Shown: piece by piece, positions 9,189-17,483 of the stretch
Layout of the letters: each line of letters begins with the position of its first letter
Numbering within the stretch: position 1 is the first letter of the stretch
NCBI RefSeq assembly: GCF_017355165.1
Contig: NZ_JADILK010000012.1
Location: 57,109 to 121,108, forward strand
Direction of reading: 5' to 3'
Length of the DNA stretch: 64,000 nucleotides
Origin: Bacillus sp. SD075
GTDB lineage: Bacteria; Bacillota; Bacilli; Bacillales; DSM-1321
Notes under the pieces: model-generated
Databases searched by the model: none
Told to the model about the DNA's origin: nothing
The model's input: only the letters and a program-made list of their open reading frames with translations
Position numbers and translations under genes: made by a program

Positions 9189-10286
9189 TCAAACATAAGC
9201 GGCGGCAAACTGTGATGCAAAGGAGATTTCCTTGTCCACCTGAATGGCCTGTAATCTTTCAATTTCGGCTTTTCTTTTTGGCTCTGCCATCTTAAGTCCA
9301 AGGAAGCCAGTATCCTCCTGCAGGATGCATCCTGCAATAAGCTCGGCTAATATATCGGCATCCTTCATGGCACAATTGAGTCCGAACGCACCTGTAGGCG
9401 TCATCGTATGGGCAGCATCACCCAATAAGGCAACGCCATCCTTTGTCCACGTTTCACTATAGCTGCTGTAAACATCCAATAAAATGAAGTCCTGCCAAGA
9501 GCGGATATTTTCACACACAACCTTTTTTAATTCAGGAAAGGCAAAAAGTAAATCTTCAATGAACGGATCAAAAGGCTGTTTTCGCAATTGGGGAAATGAG
9601 CCATGTTCTATATTCCAGCCAATCTGGATGAAACCTCCGGCCTGAGTGAAGAGGGCAACCTGTGAGTCATTGACCAATGCCATCTTGATAGAAGGCTTCC
9701 ATCCCTCCGGAGCAGGAATTTTTGCCCACAGTAAATCATAGCCATGATCTTTAATCACGGCCGGTATTCCCGCTTTTTTTCGAACGGTGGAAAATCTGCC
9801 GTCCGCTCCGATTATCAATGAACATTGCACTTCCAGGCCTTCTCCGCCTTTTCGGGCCTTGACACCTGTAAAACGGCCCATTTCATTCTGAATCAAGTCC
9901 ATAACCCTCGTATTCATCATCAATTGAAAAGAGTCCAGCTTTTCGGCTTCATGCAATATAGCTGTAAGCAGATGATTTTGAGGGACATGTATCCCAACAT
10001 GATCGACAGGCCATTCAGGGAGTATCCTTTTAAATAGGTGGCCGCCATGCCAATATTCAATTTGTTCCATCCTAAGCAAGCCAAGTCTTTCCACACTCTC
10101 GAATAAACCGTGCTTTTTAAGAATGCCCTCTCCTTCATCGTTCAAGAACTCGCCCCTGAACTCTCTTGAAACTTCAGAATGCCTTTCAAGCAATACGACT
10201 GAAATGTCCCGCTTGGCCAATAGGTAAGCCAGCAGGGCTCCTCCAGGTCCTGATCCGACTATGCATACATCTGATTTAACCACCAT
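9189..10286 (-). CDS. FAD-dependent monooxygenase (UbiH/PHBH-like)
   Basis: A group A flavoprotein monooxygenase of 365 residues. It shows the Rossmann GxGxxG (GSGPGGALLAYLL, residues 11-23) ending in an acidic VVLLER, the DG motif IIGADGRFSTVRK in the middle, and the FAD-ribityl motif LLGDAAHTMTPTGAFGLN near residue 290. Such enzymes hydroxylate or oxidise aromatic or heterocyclic rings with NAD(P)H and O2. It lies 23 nt after ribD and 15 nt before the HAD phosphatase. Its position between pyrimidine-forming enzymes suggests a pteridine- or uracil-like substrate, which is inference. No membrane segment is seen. Confidence 0.85.
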   Translation of the reverse strand: MVVKSDVCIVGSGPGGALLAYLLAKRDISVVLLERHSEVSREFRGEFLNDEGEGILKKHGLFESVERLGLLRMEQIEYWHGGHLFKRILPEWPVDHVGIHVPQNHLLTAILHEAEKLDSFQLMMNTRVMDLIQNEMGRFTGVKARKGGEGLEVQCSLIIGADGRFSTVRKKAGIPAVIKDHGYDLLWAKIPAPEGWKPSIKMALVNDSQVALFTQAGGFIQIGWNIEHGSFPQLRKQPFDPFIEDLLFAFPELKKVVCENIRSWQDFILLDVYSSYSETWTKDGVALLGDAAHTMTPTGAFGLNCAMKDADILAELIAGCILQEDTGFLGLKMAEPKRKAEIERLQAIQVDKEISFASQFAAAYV

Positions 10287-10309
10287 GCCTCTTCACCTGT
10301 TGTCTATTT

Positions 10310-11404
10310 TTATTTAGGATAAGCCGTGATGCGTATGTCCTCACCAAACGTTTCCACGCCAGAGAAGGAAACATCCATCGCTTCATCCATCGTATCCACA
10401 TTCATTCCAGTATACGGTGTTAGTGAGTTTCTTCCGCCCAATAGTTTAGGAGCTATATAAATCAAGTATTTATCGATGAGCCTTTCCCTAAGGAAAGAGG
10501 CATTCACTTCGCTTCCGCCTTCCAGCAAGACGTCCGTAATCCCCCTTTTATACAGTTCTTCCATCAAAGCCCTTAGATCCAGCCCCGTCTCGTTTTTGGG
10601 GACGAAAATGAATTCGATCCCTTTTTCACGTAAAAGGTCCATTTTATCAGCAGGTGCATGTTCCTGCGTTACGATCAAGGTTTTCGCATCTGATACTTGT
10701 ACAACATTGGCATCCAAGGGAACACGTAATTCACTGTCTAATATGATCCGGATCGGACTTTTCCCCCCACCATCCGGAAGTCTGGTCGTAAGTGATGGAT
10801 CATCGGCCAATACCGTCCCGATACCAACAAGAATGGCATCCACCTCATCACGCAGCAAATGAACGGAATGACGTGCTTCTTCTCCTGTTATCCATTTTGA
10901 ATGGCCGGTGTGGGTAGCAAGTTTTCCATCGAGAGTCATCGCATACTTCGATAGGACGAATGGACGATTGGTCAGCATATTGTGAATAAACCGTTCATTC
11001 AGCCTTTGAGCTTCCTTTTCCAGGACGCCAACTTCCACTTCAATTCCCGCATCCTTTAGAATCGATATCCCTCTGCCGGCTACTTCCGGATTCGGATCTT
11101 GAGTAGCCACCACAACTCGCCGGACACCTGATTCTTTCACCAAATTTGCACAAGGAGGTGTCTTTCCATAATGGGAACAGGGCTCAAGAGTCACATATAG
11201 AGTGGCACCTTCTGCATACTCTCCCGCCATTTTGAAAGCATGTACTTCCGCATGAGGTTCACCCGCTTTTCGGTGGATCCCTGTCCCGGCTATCACACCG
11301 TCTTTGACTATGACTGCCCCGACCACTGGATTCGGATTCGTCTTTCCTTTAGCACTGGCCGCCAAATCCAGTGCCAGCTTCATGTAATATCGATCATCAT
11401 TCAT
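10310..11404 (-). CDS. ribD: Bifunctional diaminohydroxyphosphoribosylaminopyrimidine deaminase / 5-amino-6-(5-phosphoribosylamino)uracil reductase
   Basis: A 364-residue RibD with both domains. The N-terminal deaminase has the zinc site HAEVHA (His51, Glu53) and PCSHYGKTPPC (Cys76, Cys85). The C-terminal reductase has KYAMTLDGKLAT, GIGTVLADDPSLTTR and LLEGGSEVNASF. All expected catalytic residues look present. The ATG at 11404 has AAGGAG 9 nt upstream; a TTG start at 11425 is less likely. It lies 13 nt after the ribA stop. Unlike the classical ribDEAH operon, neither riboflavin synthase (RibE) nor lumazine synthase (RibH) follows, so this may be a paralogue serving a side pathway. Confidence 0.93.
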   Translation of the reverse strand: MNDDRYYMKLALDLAASAKGKTNPNPVVGAVIVKDGVIAGTGIHRKAGEPHAEVHAFKMAGEYAEGATLYVTLEPCSHYGKTPPCANLVKESGVRRVVVATQDPNPEVAGRGISILKDAGIEVEVGVLEKEAQRLNERFIHNMLTNRPFVLSKYAMTLDGKLATHTGHSKWITGEEARHSVHLLRDEVDAILVGIGTVLADDPSLTTRLPDGGGKSPIRIILDSELRVPLDANVVQVSDAKTLIVTQEHAPADKMDLLREKGIEFIFVPKNETGLDLRALMEELYKRGITDVLLEGGSEVNASFLRERLIDKYLIYIAPKLLGGRNSLTPYTGMNVDTMDEAMDVSFSGVETFGEDIRITAYPK

Positions 11405-11417
11405 ACTATAGCTCTCC

Positions 11418-12167
11418 TTATACAATCAAAGTTGGCTTCTTTTTGGGAATATGTCCAGACTTCTTAACCTTTGTATCCAGATAGAAACTATTATCTTCCG
11501 TCAAACCGCCCCAAAGCGGATTATGGTCCTTTGCCGCAAGTCCATGCTTCATGAGTGCGTCCAGCTTTTTGGGGTTGTTCGTGATTAAAGTCACCGGATC
11601 CTCACGCAGTTCCCTCAATACTCGAATGGCTCCCTCGTAAGATCGCGTATCGTCTTCGAATCCTAAAGCCTCATTCGCCTCGACCGTGTCATAACCTTCC
11701 TGCTGAAGCAAATAGGCAAGAGATTTGGAAAACAAGCCGATCCCTCTACCCTCATGGTCCGCAAGGTAAAAAATGGCCCCACACCCATGCTCGGCTATCA
11801 TCTTCATCGATTGGTGGAGCTGGTAGCCGCAATCACAGCGTCTACTTCCGAAGATATCACCTGTGTGACAGATGCTATGCATCCGGACAAGTGCATCCTC
11901 CGACTTTTTAAAATCGCCATACACCAATACGGAGGATTGCTGTCCAAAAGCGAGGTTAGCTTCCGAAAGCGAATCAAGCACCGCTTCCTTGTCATTATCC
12001 GCGCCATCAAGCTGCAGCCATGTATACCATTGGAAGACCGTTGAGAAATCTCCTTGTTCGACAGGAAGGTTCACAGGCCCCACAAGGCATATATCAGCTT
12101 TTCCCGGGGTTTTGATGATATTCATTTTATCTATTAAAAGGTTTCTTGTTTCCTGGGTTATCTTCAT
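11418..12167 (-). CDS. ribA: Stand-alone GTP cyclohydrolase II (RibA-like)
   Basis: Converts GTP to 2,5-diamino-6-(ribosylamino)-4(3H)-pyrimidinone 5'-phosphate plus formate and pyrophosphate. Zinc ligands are Cys100, Cys111 and Cys113 in SICHTGDIFGSRRCDCGYQL, with the usual 11/2 spacing. The following loop reads HEGRGIGL where RibA normally has QEGRGIGL, and the later segment has EANEALGF and ITNNPKK. There is no DHBP synthase (RibB) domain, whereas the housekeeping Bacillus enzyme is a RibBA fusion. The extra N-terminal 60-80 residues do not resemble RibB. It is the first gene of the operon. It may be a paralogue for a non-riboflavin product. Confidence 0.88.
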   Translation of the reverse strand: MKITQETRNLLIDKMNIIKTPGKADICLVGPVNLPVEQGDFSTVFQWYTWLQLDGADNDKEAVLDSLSEANLAFGQQSSVLVYGDFKKSEDALVRMHSICHTGDIFGSRRCDCGYQLHQSMKMIAEHGCGAIFYLADHEGRGIGLFSKSLAYLLQQEGYDTVEANEALGFEDDTRSYEGAIRVLRELREDPVTLITNNPKKLDALMKHGLAAKDHNPLWGGLTEDNSFYLDTKVKKSGHIPKKKPTLIV

Positions 12168-12207
12168 GTTAACATCACCTATTTTATCTTTTATAGTGTG
12201 CCTTCTC

Positions 12208-12222
12208 CTTACTTTAGGTAAG
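12208..12222. promoter_or_regulatory. Candidate operator at the start of the ribA-ribD operon
   Basis: A perfect inverted repeat, CTTAC-N5-GTAAG, lies just downstream of the -10 box around the predicted transcription start. It is embedded in a longer ACTTACTTACC context that resembles operators of HxlR/MarR-type repressors in Bacillus. An 8-bp inverted pair, tatagtgt (12192-12199) and acactata (12238-12245), surrounds it. The regulator is not in the window as far as I can see. Confidence 0.45.
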
Positions 12223-12224
12223 TA

Positions 12225-12253
12225 AGTATATTACTATACACTATACCTGTCAA
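12225..12253 (-). promoter_or_regulatory. SigA-type promoter for the ribA-ribD operon
   Basis: On the minus strand TTGACA (12253-12248), exactly 17 nt, then TATACT (12230-12225). This is close to a perfect vegetative promoter. The leader to ribA is only about 50 nt and contains no FMN-riboswitch-like sequence. Confidence 0.75.
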
Positions 12254-12421
12254 TGAAGCAGTTTACAAATAATAGTGTGTCTTTGATCATAATTTTCAAG
12301 AAGTTTTTTCACAAAAGAAAGTCATTCACAAACCGCTATCATATCGGTTGGCCTTTATACATATTTTAACGTATAACGAAAACGTGTCTATAGACAGACT
12401 TAAAGAAAGGAAGGAAACCTT

Positions 12422-12817
12422 TTGGAGGATTTCCCTTATTTTTTATATGATCCTATCCTATTTCCACCTCACGCCAGGGCGATGAATATGAATCGGGAAC
12501 GGGAAGGGACATTGCGTCCCTACTCGGCAACCAATCCAGACCTGCTAGTTAAATCGGCAAAGACCTCACAATCCTTGATGCTTGATGTAAAAAAAGTCAT
12601 GGATACCTTAGCCACATCCAAGCCATTCTCGAACCGTTTGATGACTGCTGCCCAAGCTTCCAAAATGAGTGTCGTGGTCGATATGATCCGAAAGATAGGA
12701 ATTAAGAACGAACCTGATATCACGTATAACCCCGATGGGATCCGTTTTGATTTCTATCCGAAAGCAGCCGAAGAAAATTGTCATATCATCGTCAGCTTGA
12801 AATGGAGGGATGTATAA
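12422..12817 (+). CDS. Conserved-looking hypothetical protein
   Basis: A 131-residue protein with a TTG start behind GGAAGG; internal ATGs at about residue 21 are alternatives. The N-terminus is aromatic and proline rich (FPYFLYDPILFPPHAR); the rest is mixed with no membrane segment or known motif. It is convergent to pepA. I do not recognise the family with certainty. YuzC, a protein of similar size found near mrp/yuxO in B. subtilis, is a possibility I could not test. Confidence 0.6.
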   Translation: MEDFPYFLYDPILFPPHARAMNMNREREGTLRPYSATNPDLLVKSAKTSQSLMLDVKKVMDTLATSKPFSNRLMTAAQASKMSVVVDMIRKIGIKNEPDITYNPDGIRFDFYPKAAEENCHIIVSLKWRDV

Positions 12818-12833
12818 CGTCCAACACTTTTTG

Positions 12834-12866
12834 GTAAAAAAACCGAAGCCTTTTTTCGGCTTCGGA
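12834..12866 (-). terminator. Terminator of pepA
   Basis: An 8-bp perfect stem (12843-12850 with 12858-12865), a 7-nt loop and a T-run on the minus strand from 12842 down to 12836. Confidence 0.85.
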
Positions 12867-12875
12867 TATTTGGGT

Positions 12876-14381
12876 TCATCTCGTTTTCGTTTCAAAGGTT
12901 TCAACCAATAATGCAAGCGTTCGTGCCATGACACCGGTAGCCCCCGCCGTGCACAATTCGGAACTGCTCGAGGTTGTGGATGTCCCGGCAATATCCAGAT
13001 GGACCCACGGAGTGTCTTCGGCAAATTCGCCGATGAAGGCCCCGCCCATGATCGCATGTCCTGCCCCTCCAGGTGAATTATTCAAATCCGCTATTTTACT
13101 ATTGCGTACCCGCTCTTTATCCTTTTCGGTAATCGGCAATCTCCAAATGGGCTCCCCGGCCTCCTCTGAGGCTTTGGCCACTTGTTCATAGAATTCCGTG
13201 TCATTTGTCATTGCACCCGTCATATCCATACCCAGCGCCGTTATGACACCACCCGTTAAAGTGGCAACGTCAATTAAATAGTCAGCACCATGATGTTTAG
13301 CGTAAGTCATGGCATCGGCCAAAACCAGCCTGCCTTCCGCATCCGTATTCAATACCTCTATCGTCTTGCCGCTCATGGCAGTGATCACATCATCCGGTTT
13401 GAATGCATCACCGCTGATCATATTATCAGTGGAAGGAATGACAGCCACGACATTTTGATCCGGCCCTAATTCGCCGATAATTTCCATTGCACCTAAAACA
13501 GCTGCCGCACCGCCCATATCCGTCTTCATCCCAACGATTCCAGCCTTCGTTTTCAAGGAGTATCCACCCGTATCGAATGTGATGCCTTTACCGACCAACC
13601 CGATAACATCTTTCCATTCATCCTTACCTTGATACTTCAGGACAATCATTTTCGGAGGCTCGACAGAGCCTTTATTGACAGCAAGGAGTGCTCCCATTCC
13701 CAACTTGAGCATATCTTCCTTATCGAGGATCTCCACTTCAAAACCATAACGGTCGCCCAAGTCAGATGAATAATCCGCCAAATCCGTGGAAGTCAACAAA
13801 TTGCCTGGTGTGTTGACCAATGTTCTGGCTGAGTTCGTCGCCCTTCCGAAGATTCTCCCTACATGAAGCGCGGCACCGACCTCTTCTTGATCATATTCAC
13901 TATACACCGTAATCGATTCAAGACTTTTTTCGACCTGGTTCGATTTTTGCTTATATCCATCAAATTTATAGGAAGCAAGTTCAAAAGCCTCGGAACAAGC
14001 ATGCGCAGCGTCCAATGCATCCAGATTTTCAGTAGTGAATGTATCCAAAGCGATCGAAAGTGTCGTAATCTTGGATTCTTTAATCGTCTTACGCGCTTTT
14101 CCCAACGCTTCGCGAAGCGTTTCAAAGGATAGCTCCTTTTCCTTGCCCAACCCTACAAAAATCAATCTCTTTACGCTTAATTTACCTAATGTATGTATTT
14201 TGGCCACCGTTTTTTTCTTGGAAGAGATTTCTCCCGCTTTCACTAACTCTGTCAGCTGGCCGTCCAATCGTTCATCCGCTTGTTTCCCTATGCCTGTGAA
14301 TTTTACCGGCCTGTCAAATACGCCTAGAATTAGGCATTCGTCAATCAAATCTATATCCAAGGAATCTTTTACTGTAAACAT
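12876..14381 (-). CDS. pepA: Leucyl aminopeptidase (M17 family)
   Basis: A cytosolic hexameric metallo-aminopeptidase that removes N-terminal residues from peptides; 501 residues, normal for the family. The catalytic C-terminal domain contains [29 protein letters not shown] and the signature [12 protein letters not shown], giving the two-metal site and the active arginine. The N-terminal macro-like domain covers about residues 1-170. It has a GGAGGAGG ribosome binding site. It corresponds to YuiE of B. subtilis. Confidence 0.96.
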   Translation of the reverse strand: MFTVKDSLDIDLIDECLILGVFDRPVKFTGIGKQADERLDGQLTELVKAGEISSKKKTVAKIHTLGKLSVKRLIFVGLGKEKELSFETLREALGKARKTIKESKITTLSIALDTFTTENLDALDAAHACSEAFELASYKFDGYKQKSNQVEKSLESITVYSEYDQEEVGAALHVGRIFGRATNSARTLVNTPGNLLTSTDLADYSSDLGDRYGFEVEILDKEDMLKLGMGALLAVNKGSVEPPKMIVLKYQGKDEWKDVIGLVGKGITFDTGGYSLKTKAGIVGMKTDMGGAAAVLGAMEIIGELGPDQNVVAVIPSTDNMISGDAFKPDDVITAMSGKTIEVLNTDAEGRLVLADAMTYAKHHGADYLIDVATLTGGVITALGMDMTGAMTNDTEFYEQVAKASEEAGEPIWRLPITEKDKERVRNSKIADLNNSPGGAGHAIMGGAFIGEFAEDTPWVHLDIAGTSTTSSSSELCTAGATGVMARTLALLVETFETKTR

Positions 14382-14651
14382 TCTGCTACCTCCTCCATTC
14401 GATTACATTCATTATAACGAAATCTTCAAAAATTTTCGAATAGGCCCGCGAAAATATTAATAACAAGGGATATTGTTTAGAATGGGTGACTTTAGAGTAA
14501 TAGTATAAGAAAGAAGCATATTTATACTTATACCAGCAGGTAATAGACAGGACTGAATGGAACTAATAATAAGGGCCTTATTCCGAGCAGGATGTATTTA
14601 CCCATATTAGGATTTCATCTTTACTTATAACTAGAAAGAAGGCTGATACTC

Positions 14652-15134
14652 TTGGAATTATTACTCAACTTCCCTTTAATTGCAGCATTGATTGCCATTT
14701 TCTTTGCTCAATTCATTAAAGTGCCCATCCACTTCATAGCATTTCGTAAAGTGAACTGGTCACTCATTAACTCCACAGGCGGTATGCCAAGCTCCCACTC
14801 TGCGGCTGTGTCAGCCCTAACCGTGGCGGTAGGGATCGAAAACGGGATGGATTCCCCTGTATTTGCCGTGGCCACGATCTTTGCAATCATCACGATGTTC
14901 GATGCAACAGGAGTGAGACGGCAAGCGGGAGAACAGGCAGCCGTCTTGAACCAGCTCGTTACCGACTTCAATACCTTTGTCGAGCAAGCAAAGAACTGGC
15001 AGAAAAAAGCAGATAAACAGAAACAGCAACAATTAAAGGAACTGTTGGGCCATAAGCCAATCGAGGTATTTTTCGGAGCCTTGACCGGAGTATTCATTGC
15101 GCTGGCACTTCACTTTTTCATCTTTCAAGGGTAG
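14652..15134 (+). CDS. yuiD: Divergent PAP2 family membrane protein (DUF212, YuiD)
   Basis: A 160-residue membrane protein. The motifs GGMPSSHSAAV (residues 42-52) and DATGVRRQAGEQA (residues 83-95) are those of the divergent PAP2/acid phosphatase group, probably a membrane lipid phosphatase or its derivative. A coiled, Lys/Gln-rich loop (NWQKKADKQKQQQLKELLG) precedes the last helix. It starts at TTG behind AAGAAGG. The upstream 270 nt contain no other gene. The next gene follows with 9 nt between stop and its preferred start. Confidence 0.88.
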   Translation: MELLLNFPLIAALIAIFFAQFIKVPIHFIAFRKVNWSLINSTGGMPSSHSAAVSALTVAVGIENGMDSPVFAVATIFAIITMFDATGVRRQAGEQAAVLNQLVTDFNTFVEQAKNWQKKADKQKQQQLKELLGHKPIEVFFGALTGVFIALALHFFIFQG

Positions 15135-15143
15135 GTGTTCAAT

Positions 15144-15932
15144 TTGAAAATAATCTCTCTTTGCCCCAGTAATACGGAACTTTGCACATATCTAGGGATT
15201 GAAGATCAGCTGATCGCCATCGATGACTACTCTGATTGGCCTGAAACCATCCAGCACCTTCCTAAGGTGGGGCCCGACTTATCGATTGATATCGATCATG
15301 TAGAATCACTAAAACCAGACTTGGTGCTGGCTTCACTGAGTGTACCGGGCATGGAAAAAAACATTGAGGGGCTAAAAGAACGGAACATCCCCCATATCAT
15401 TTTCAACCCACAATCACTTGAAGATATTGCAAAAGATTTACTGACCTTGGGCGAGGCCATAGACCTTAAGGAAAAAGCAGAGGAACAGGCTGCCCAATTC
15501 CGTGATGCCATCCTTCAATATAAACACGTCGTCGACAAAATCGAAACAAAGCCGTCCCTGTATTGGGAATGGTGGCCTAATCCCTTATTCAGTCCAGGGG
15601 GAGTTAATTGGTTATCCGAGATCAGCAGGCTTGCGGGAGGATATAACCTTTTCGAAGATATCGATATGGCAAGCATTCAAGCCAATTCCGAAGAGGTCCA
15701 AAAAAAGGATCCCGACCATATTTGCTTAGCTTGGGTCGGTGTCCCTATACAAAAAGTAAATCCAGAACTGGTCAGGAAACGAAAAGGGTGGACCGATATG
15801 AAGGCAGTCCGGAATAACAATATTCACATCATGGAAGAACCCTTATTCTGCCGGCCTTCCCCGCGTTTACTGGATGGGCTGTCCAAATTGGCAAAGACTC
15901 TGCATCCTGAAGCCTATAAAAGCATGGTTTAA
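15144..15932 (+). CDS. Cobalamin/siderophore-type substrate-binding protein, no signal peptide
   Basis: A protein of about 262 residues with the BtuF/FecB-like periplasmic binding fold (Peripla_BP_2). Conserved parts are SLCPSNTELCTYLG, DYSDWP, LKPDLVLAS and, near the end, FCRPSPRLLDGL. Unusually there is neither a signal sequence nor a lipobox, so it should be cytoplasmic. The TTG at 15144 has GGTG at 6 nt; the GTG at 15135 directly after the yuiD stop is the alternative. No permease or ATPase gene is nearby. A corrinoid-binding or handling role is likely but not shown. Confidence 0.8.
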   Translation: MKIISLCPSNTELCTYLGIEDQLIAIDDYSDWPETIQHLPKVGPDLSIDIDHVESLKPDLVLASLSVPGMEKNIEGLKERNIPHIIFNPQSLEDIAKDLLTLGEAIDLKEKAEEQAAQFRDAILQYKHVVDKIETKPSLYWEWWPNPLFSPGGVNWLSEISRLAGGYNLFEDIDMASIQANSEEVQKKDPDHICLAWVGVPIQKVNPELVRKRKGWTDMKAVRNNNIHIMEEPLFCRPSPRLLDGLSKLAKTLHPEAYKSMV

Positions 15933-15956
15933 GGGCATCCCAAATGAACATGACAT

Positions 15957-15990
15957 CAAAAAGGCTGCCTCAATTGAGGCAGCCTTTCAC
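15957..15990 (+). terminator. Terminator after the BtuF-like gene
   Basis: A near-perfect palindrome aaaggctgcctcaa/ttgaggcagccttt (14-bp arms, no spare loop). It lies between convergent genes and is probably bidirectional. Confidence 0.8.
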
Positions 15991-16008
15991 TGTCCTTTTT
16001 GCCCATCT

Positions 16009-16701
16009 TTAAAAAGCAAAGGAAGCTACATTGGCATTCAATGTTTTCTCAGCCATGTTCGGCTTGAATACTTGCCTGATCTTGGTTTCATTCAGCTTGC
16101 TTAACTGTTCTTCAGATAACTCGCCGCTCCCTTTTTGTACAACATATACTTCAAGGGTTTTCTTTCCCCAGTTCTCGTATACATCTTGTACCGTTTCGTA
16201 GTATAGGTCCAGATGGTTTCCTTTGATCGCCCCGCCCTTGTCCGCTACAACCCCATATCCATAACCCGGAATCCAAAGGATGGTTCCGAGAGGGAATACG
16301 GCCAGATCGGCGGCAATTGTGGAAAACAGATCCCGTTTCACCTTCACCCCTGAATACGTGATTCCATAGGATGGGCTCTCCGGGTACTTTCCGGTTGATT
16401 CATAACCTGCTGTATATCCTGTAGCCAAAACTTCATGCTTCGGGTATTTCGACAGCTCGATTGCCTCCGCTATCGTCGTGGGACCATTGCTCGTGGATGC
16501 CGATGCCATGAGCGTTGCCACTTGGCCTCCACTATGGATGGCTTTATATTCGAGACCAAGCATTCGATGTTGTCTCATCGCCTTTTCAAAAGGATGATCT
16601 TCAGGCATAGCCCCAAAAACATGATTCAAGGTTGAGTCGATGGCCAAGATAAATAATATGATAATAGCAACCCTCAAAAATAATGCCTTTACAATCTTCA
16701 T
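16009..16701 (-). CDS. yuiC: 3D domain protein YuiC
   Basis: A secreted or membrane-anchored protein of about 230 residues with an N-terminal hydrophobic segment ([16 protein letters not shown]) and a C-terminal 3D domain. The domain's three conserved aspartates are in [18 protein letters not shown] and NHLDLYY. The related Sps/YuiC fold is a stationary-phase muralytic domain (MltA/RpfB-like lytic transglycosylase) acting on peptidoglycan. The ATG at 16701 is chosen as it puts the hydrophobic segment at the N-terminus; the reading frame extends to 16782 with a TTG. Confidence 0.85.
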   Translation of the reverse strand: MKIVKALFLRVAIIILFILAIDSTLNHVFGAMPEDHPFEKAMRQHRMLGLEYKAIHSGGQVATLMASASTSNGPTTIAEAIELSKYPKHEVLATGYTAGYESTGKYPESPSYGITYSGVKVKRDLFSTIAADLAVFPLGTILWIPGYGYGVVADKGGAIKGNHLDLYYETVQDVYENWGKKTLEVYVVQKGSGELSEEQLSKLNETKIRQVFKPNMAEKTLNANVASFAF

Positions 16702-16844
16702 ATGTATTGGTTCCACTCCTCTCACAAGGATATTTGTTCCCTTTCCAGAGTGAAAGTATTCATAAAGCTTGAAAAGATCCAATTTTTCTTTTAAAAAAGG
16801 CTCTTTTCGTAATGATTGTTGTTTTTAAAACGAAACTATTTAAG

Positions 16845-16970
16845 GTTAATTGGAGCGGAAGTGCGAGACTCCTGCGGAAGCAGCGGGACAGGTGAGACCC
16901 CACAGGCTTTTAAGCCGAGGAGGCTCACCGCCCGCCCCGCGGAAAGCGAGCATCTGGAGGGGAAATCAAC
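16845..16970 (+). repeat. Structured intergenic repeat, copy A (best preserved)
   Basis: A GC-rich block of about 126 bp in an AT-rich intergenic region. It is bounded by GTTAATT at the left and AATCAAC at the right. Nested pairings: gcggg 16883-16887 with cccgc 16931-16935; ggtgag 16891-16896 with ctcacc 16924-16929; ggctt 16905-16909 with aagcc 16912-16916. No coding frame is convincing. Related but decayed copies are at 20912-20980, 22955-23067, 49361-49477 and 56185-56266. Very similar sequences occur in many Bacillaceae genomes to my recollection. Confidence 0.8.
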
Positions 16971-17020
16971 CACACCGCACTACTTAGTAAATAGCAACAA
17001 AGTATGCGAAAACAGCCTAC

Positions 17021-17053
17021 AAAAAAAGGACCGTCCATAAATGACGGTCCTTC
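17021..17053 (-). terminator. Terminator of yuiB
   Basis: Stem 17026-17035 with 17043-17052, loop of 7 nt, T-run on the minus strand (complement of seven A at 17021-17027). Confidence 0.85.
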
Positions 17054-17058
17054 CCAAT

Positions 17059-17376
17059 TTAAAACATTTGATATCCTTTATTCCTTAGTATCCTGATGAC
17101 CACACCAGCTAAAACCGCGCCAAGCAGCCCGCTTGATAAAATAATGATGTCTGCCGTATGCAAGGATGTAAGATTCGTTCCAAGATTAGAAAAAGAAATT
17201 CCCGGATTTCTAAAATATTCTATGAGCTTTGTTTCATTGACAATGATGATGAAGACGATTGGAAATAAGATGACCATGATCCACGAAGAACGAAAGAGCA
17301 TATTCAGCAAAAAGCCAATTCCGAAAAACAATATGAAAAATAAGAGTATTGAGATAATTAAAACAGGCAATGGCAT
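17059..17376 (-). CDS. yuiB: YuiB-like membrane protein
   Basis: A 105-residue protein with three hydrophobic stretches (PLPVLIISILLFFILFFGIGF, WIMVILFPIVFIIIV and DIIILSSGLLGAVLAGVV) and no catalytic motif. It is identified as YuiB from its pattern and its position between yuiC and the NADH dehydrogenase gene, as in B. subtilis. Function is unknown. The ATG at 17376 follows an AAGGAGG site (12-nt spacing); a GTG start at 17406 would place that site inside the gene. Confidence 0.78.
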   Translation of the reverse strand: MPLPVLIISILLFFILFFGIGFLLNMLFRSSWIMVILFPIVFIIIVNETKLIEYFRNPGISFSNLGTNLTSLHTADIIILSSGLLGAVLAGVVIRILRNKGYQMF

Positions 17377-17483
17377 GTTATTCTTGACCCTCCTTAAAAG
17401 CGACACCTTTAGTTTACTGAAAAAATAATTGCTGCGTCAACGACTTATTCCAAATAATTCCGAAGAAAAGATGATTACCCAAA

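Noticed and set aside
12168..12421. FMN riboswitch before ribA
   Set aside because: None of the conserved RFN core sequence is present and the leader is only about 50 nt.
14568..14582. Palindrome AATAAGG-G-CCTTATT upstream of yuiD
   Set aside because: Short and without a known matching operator; could be chance in AT-rich DNA.
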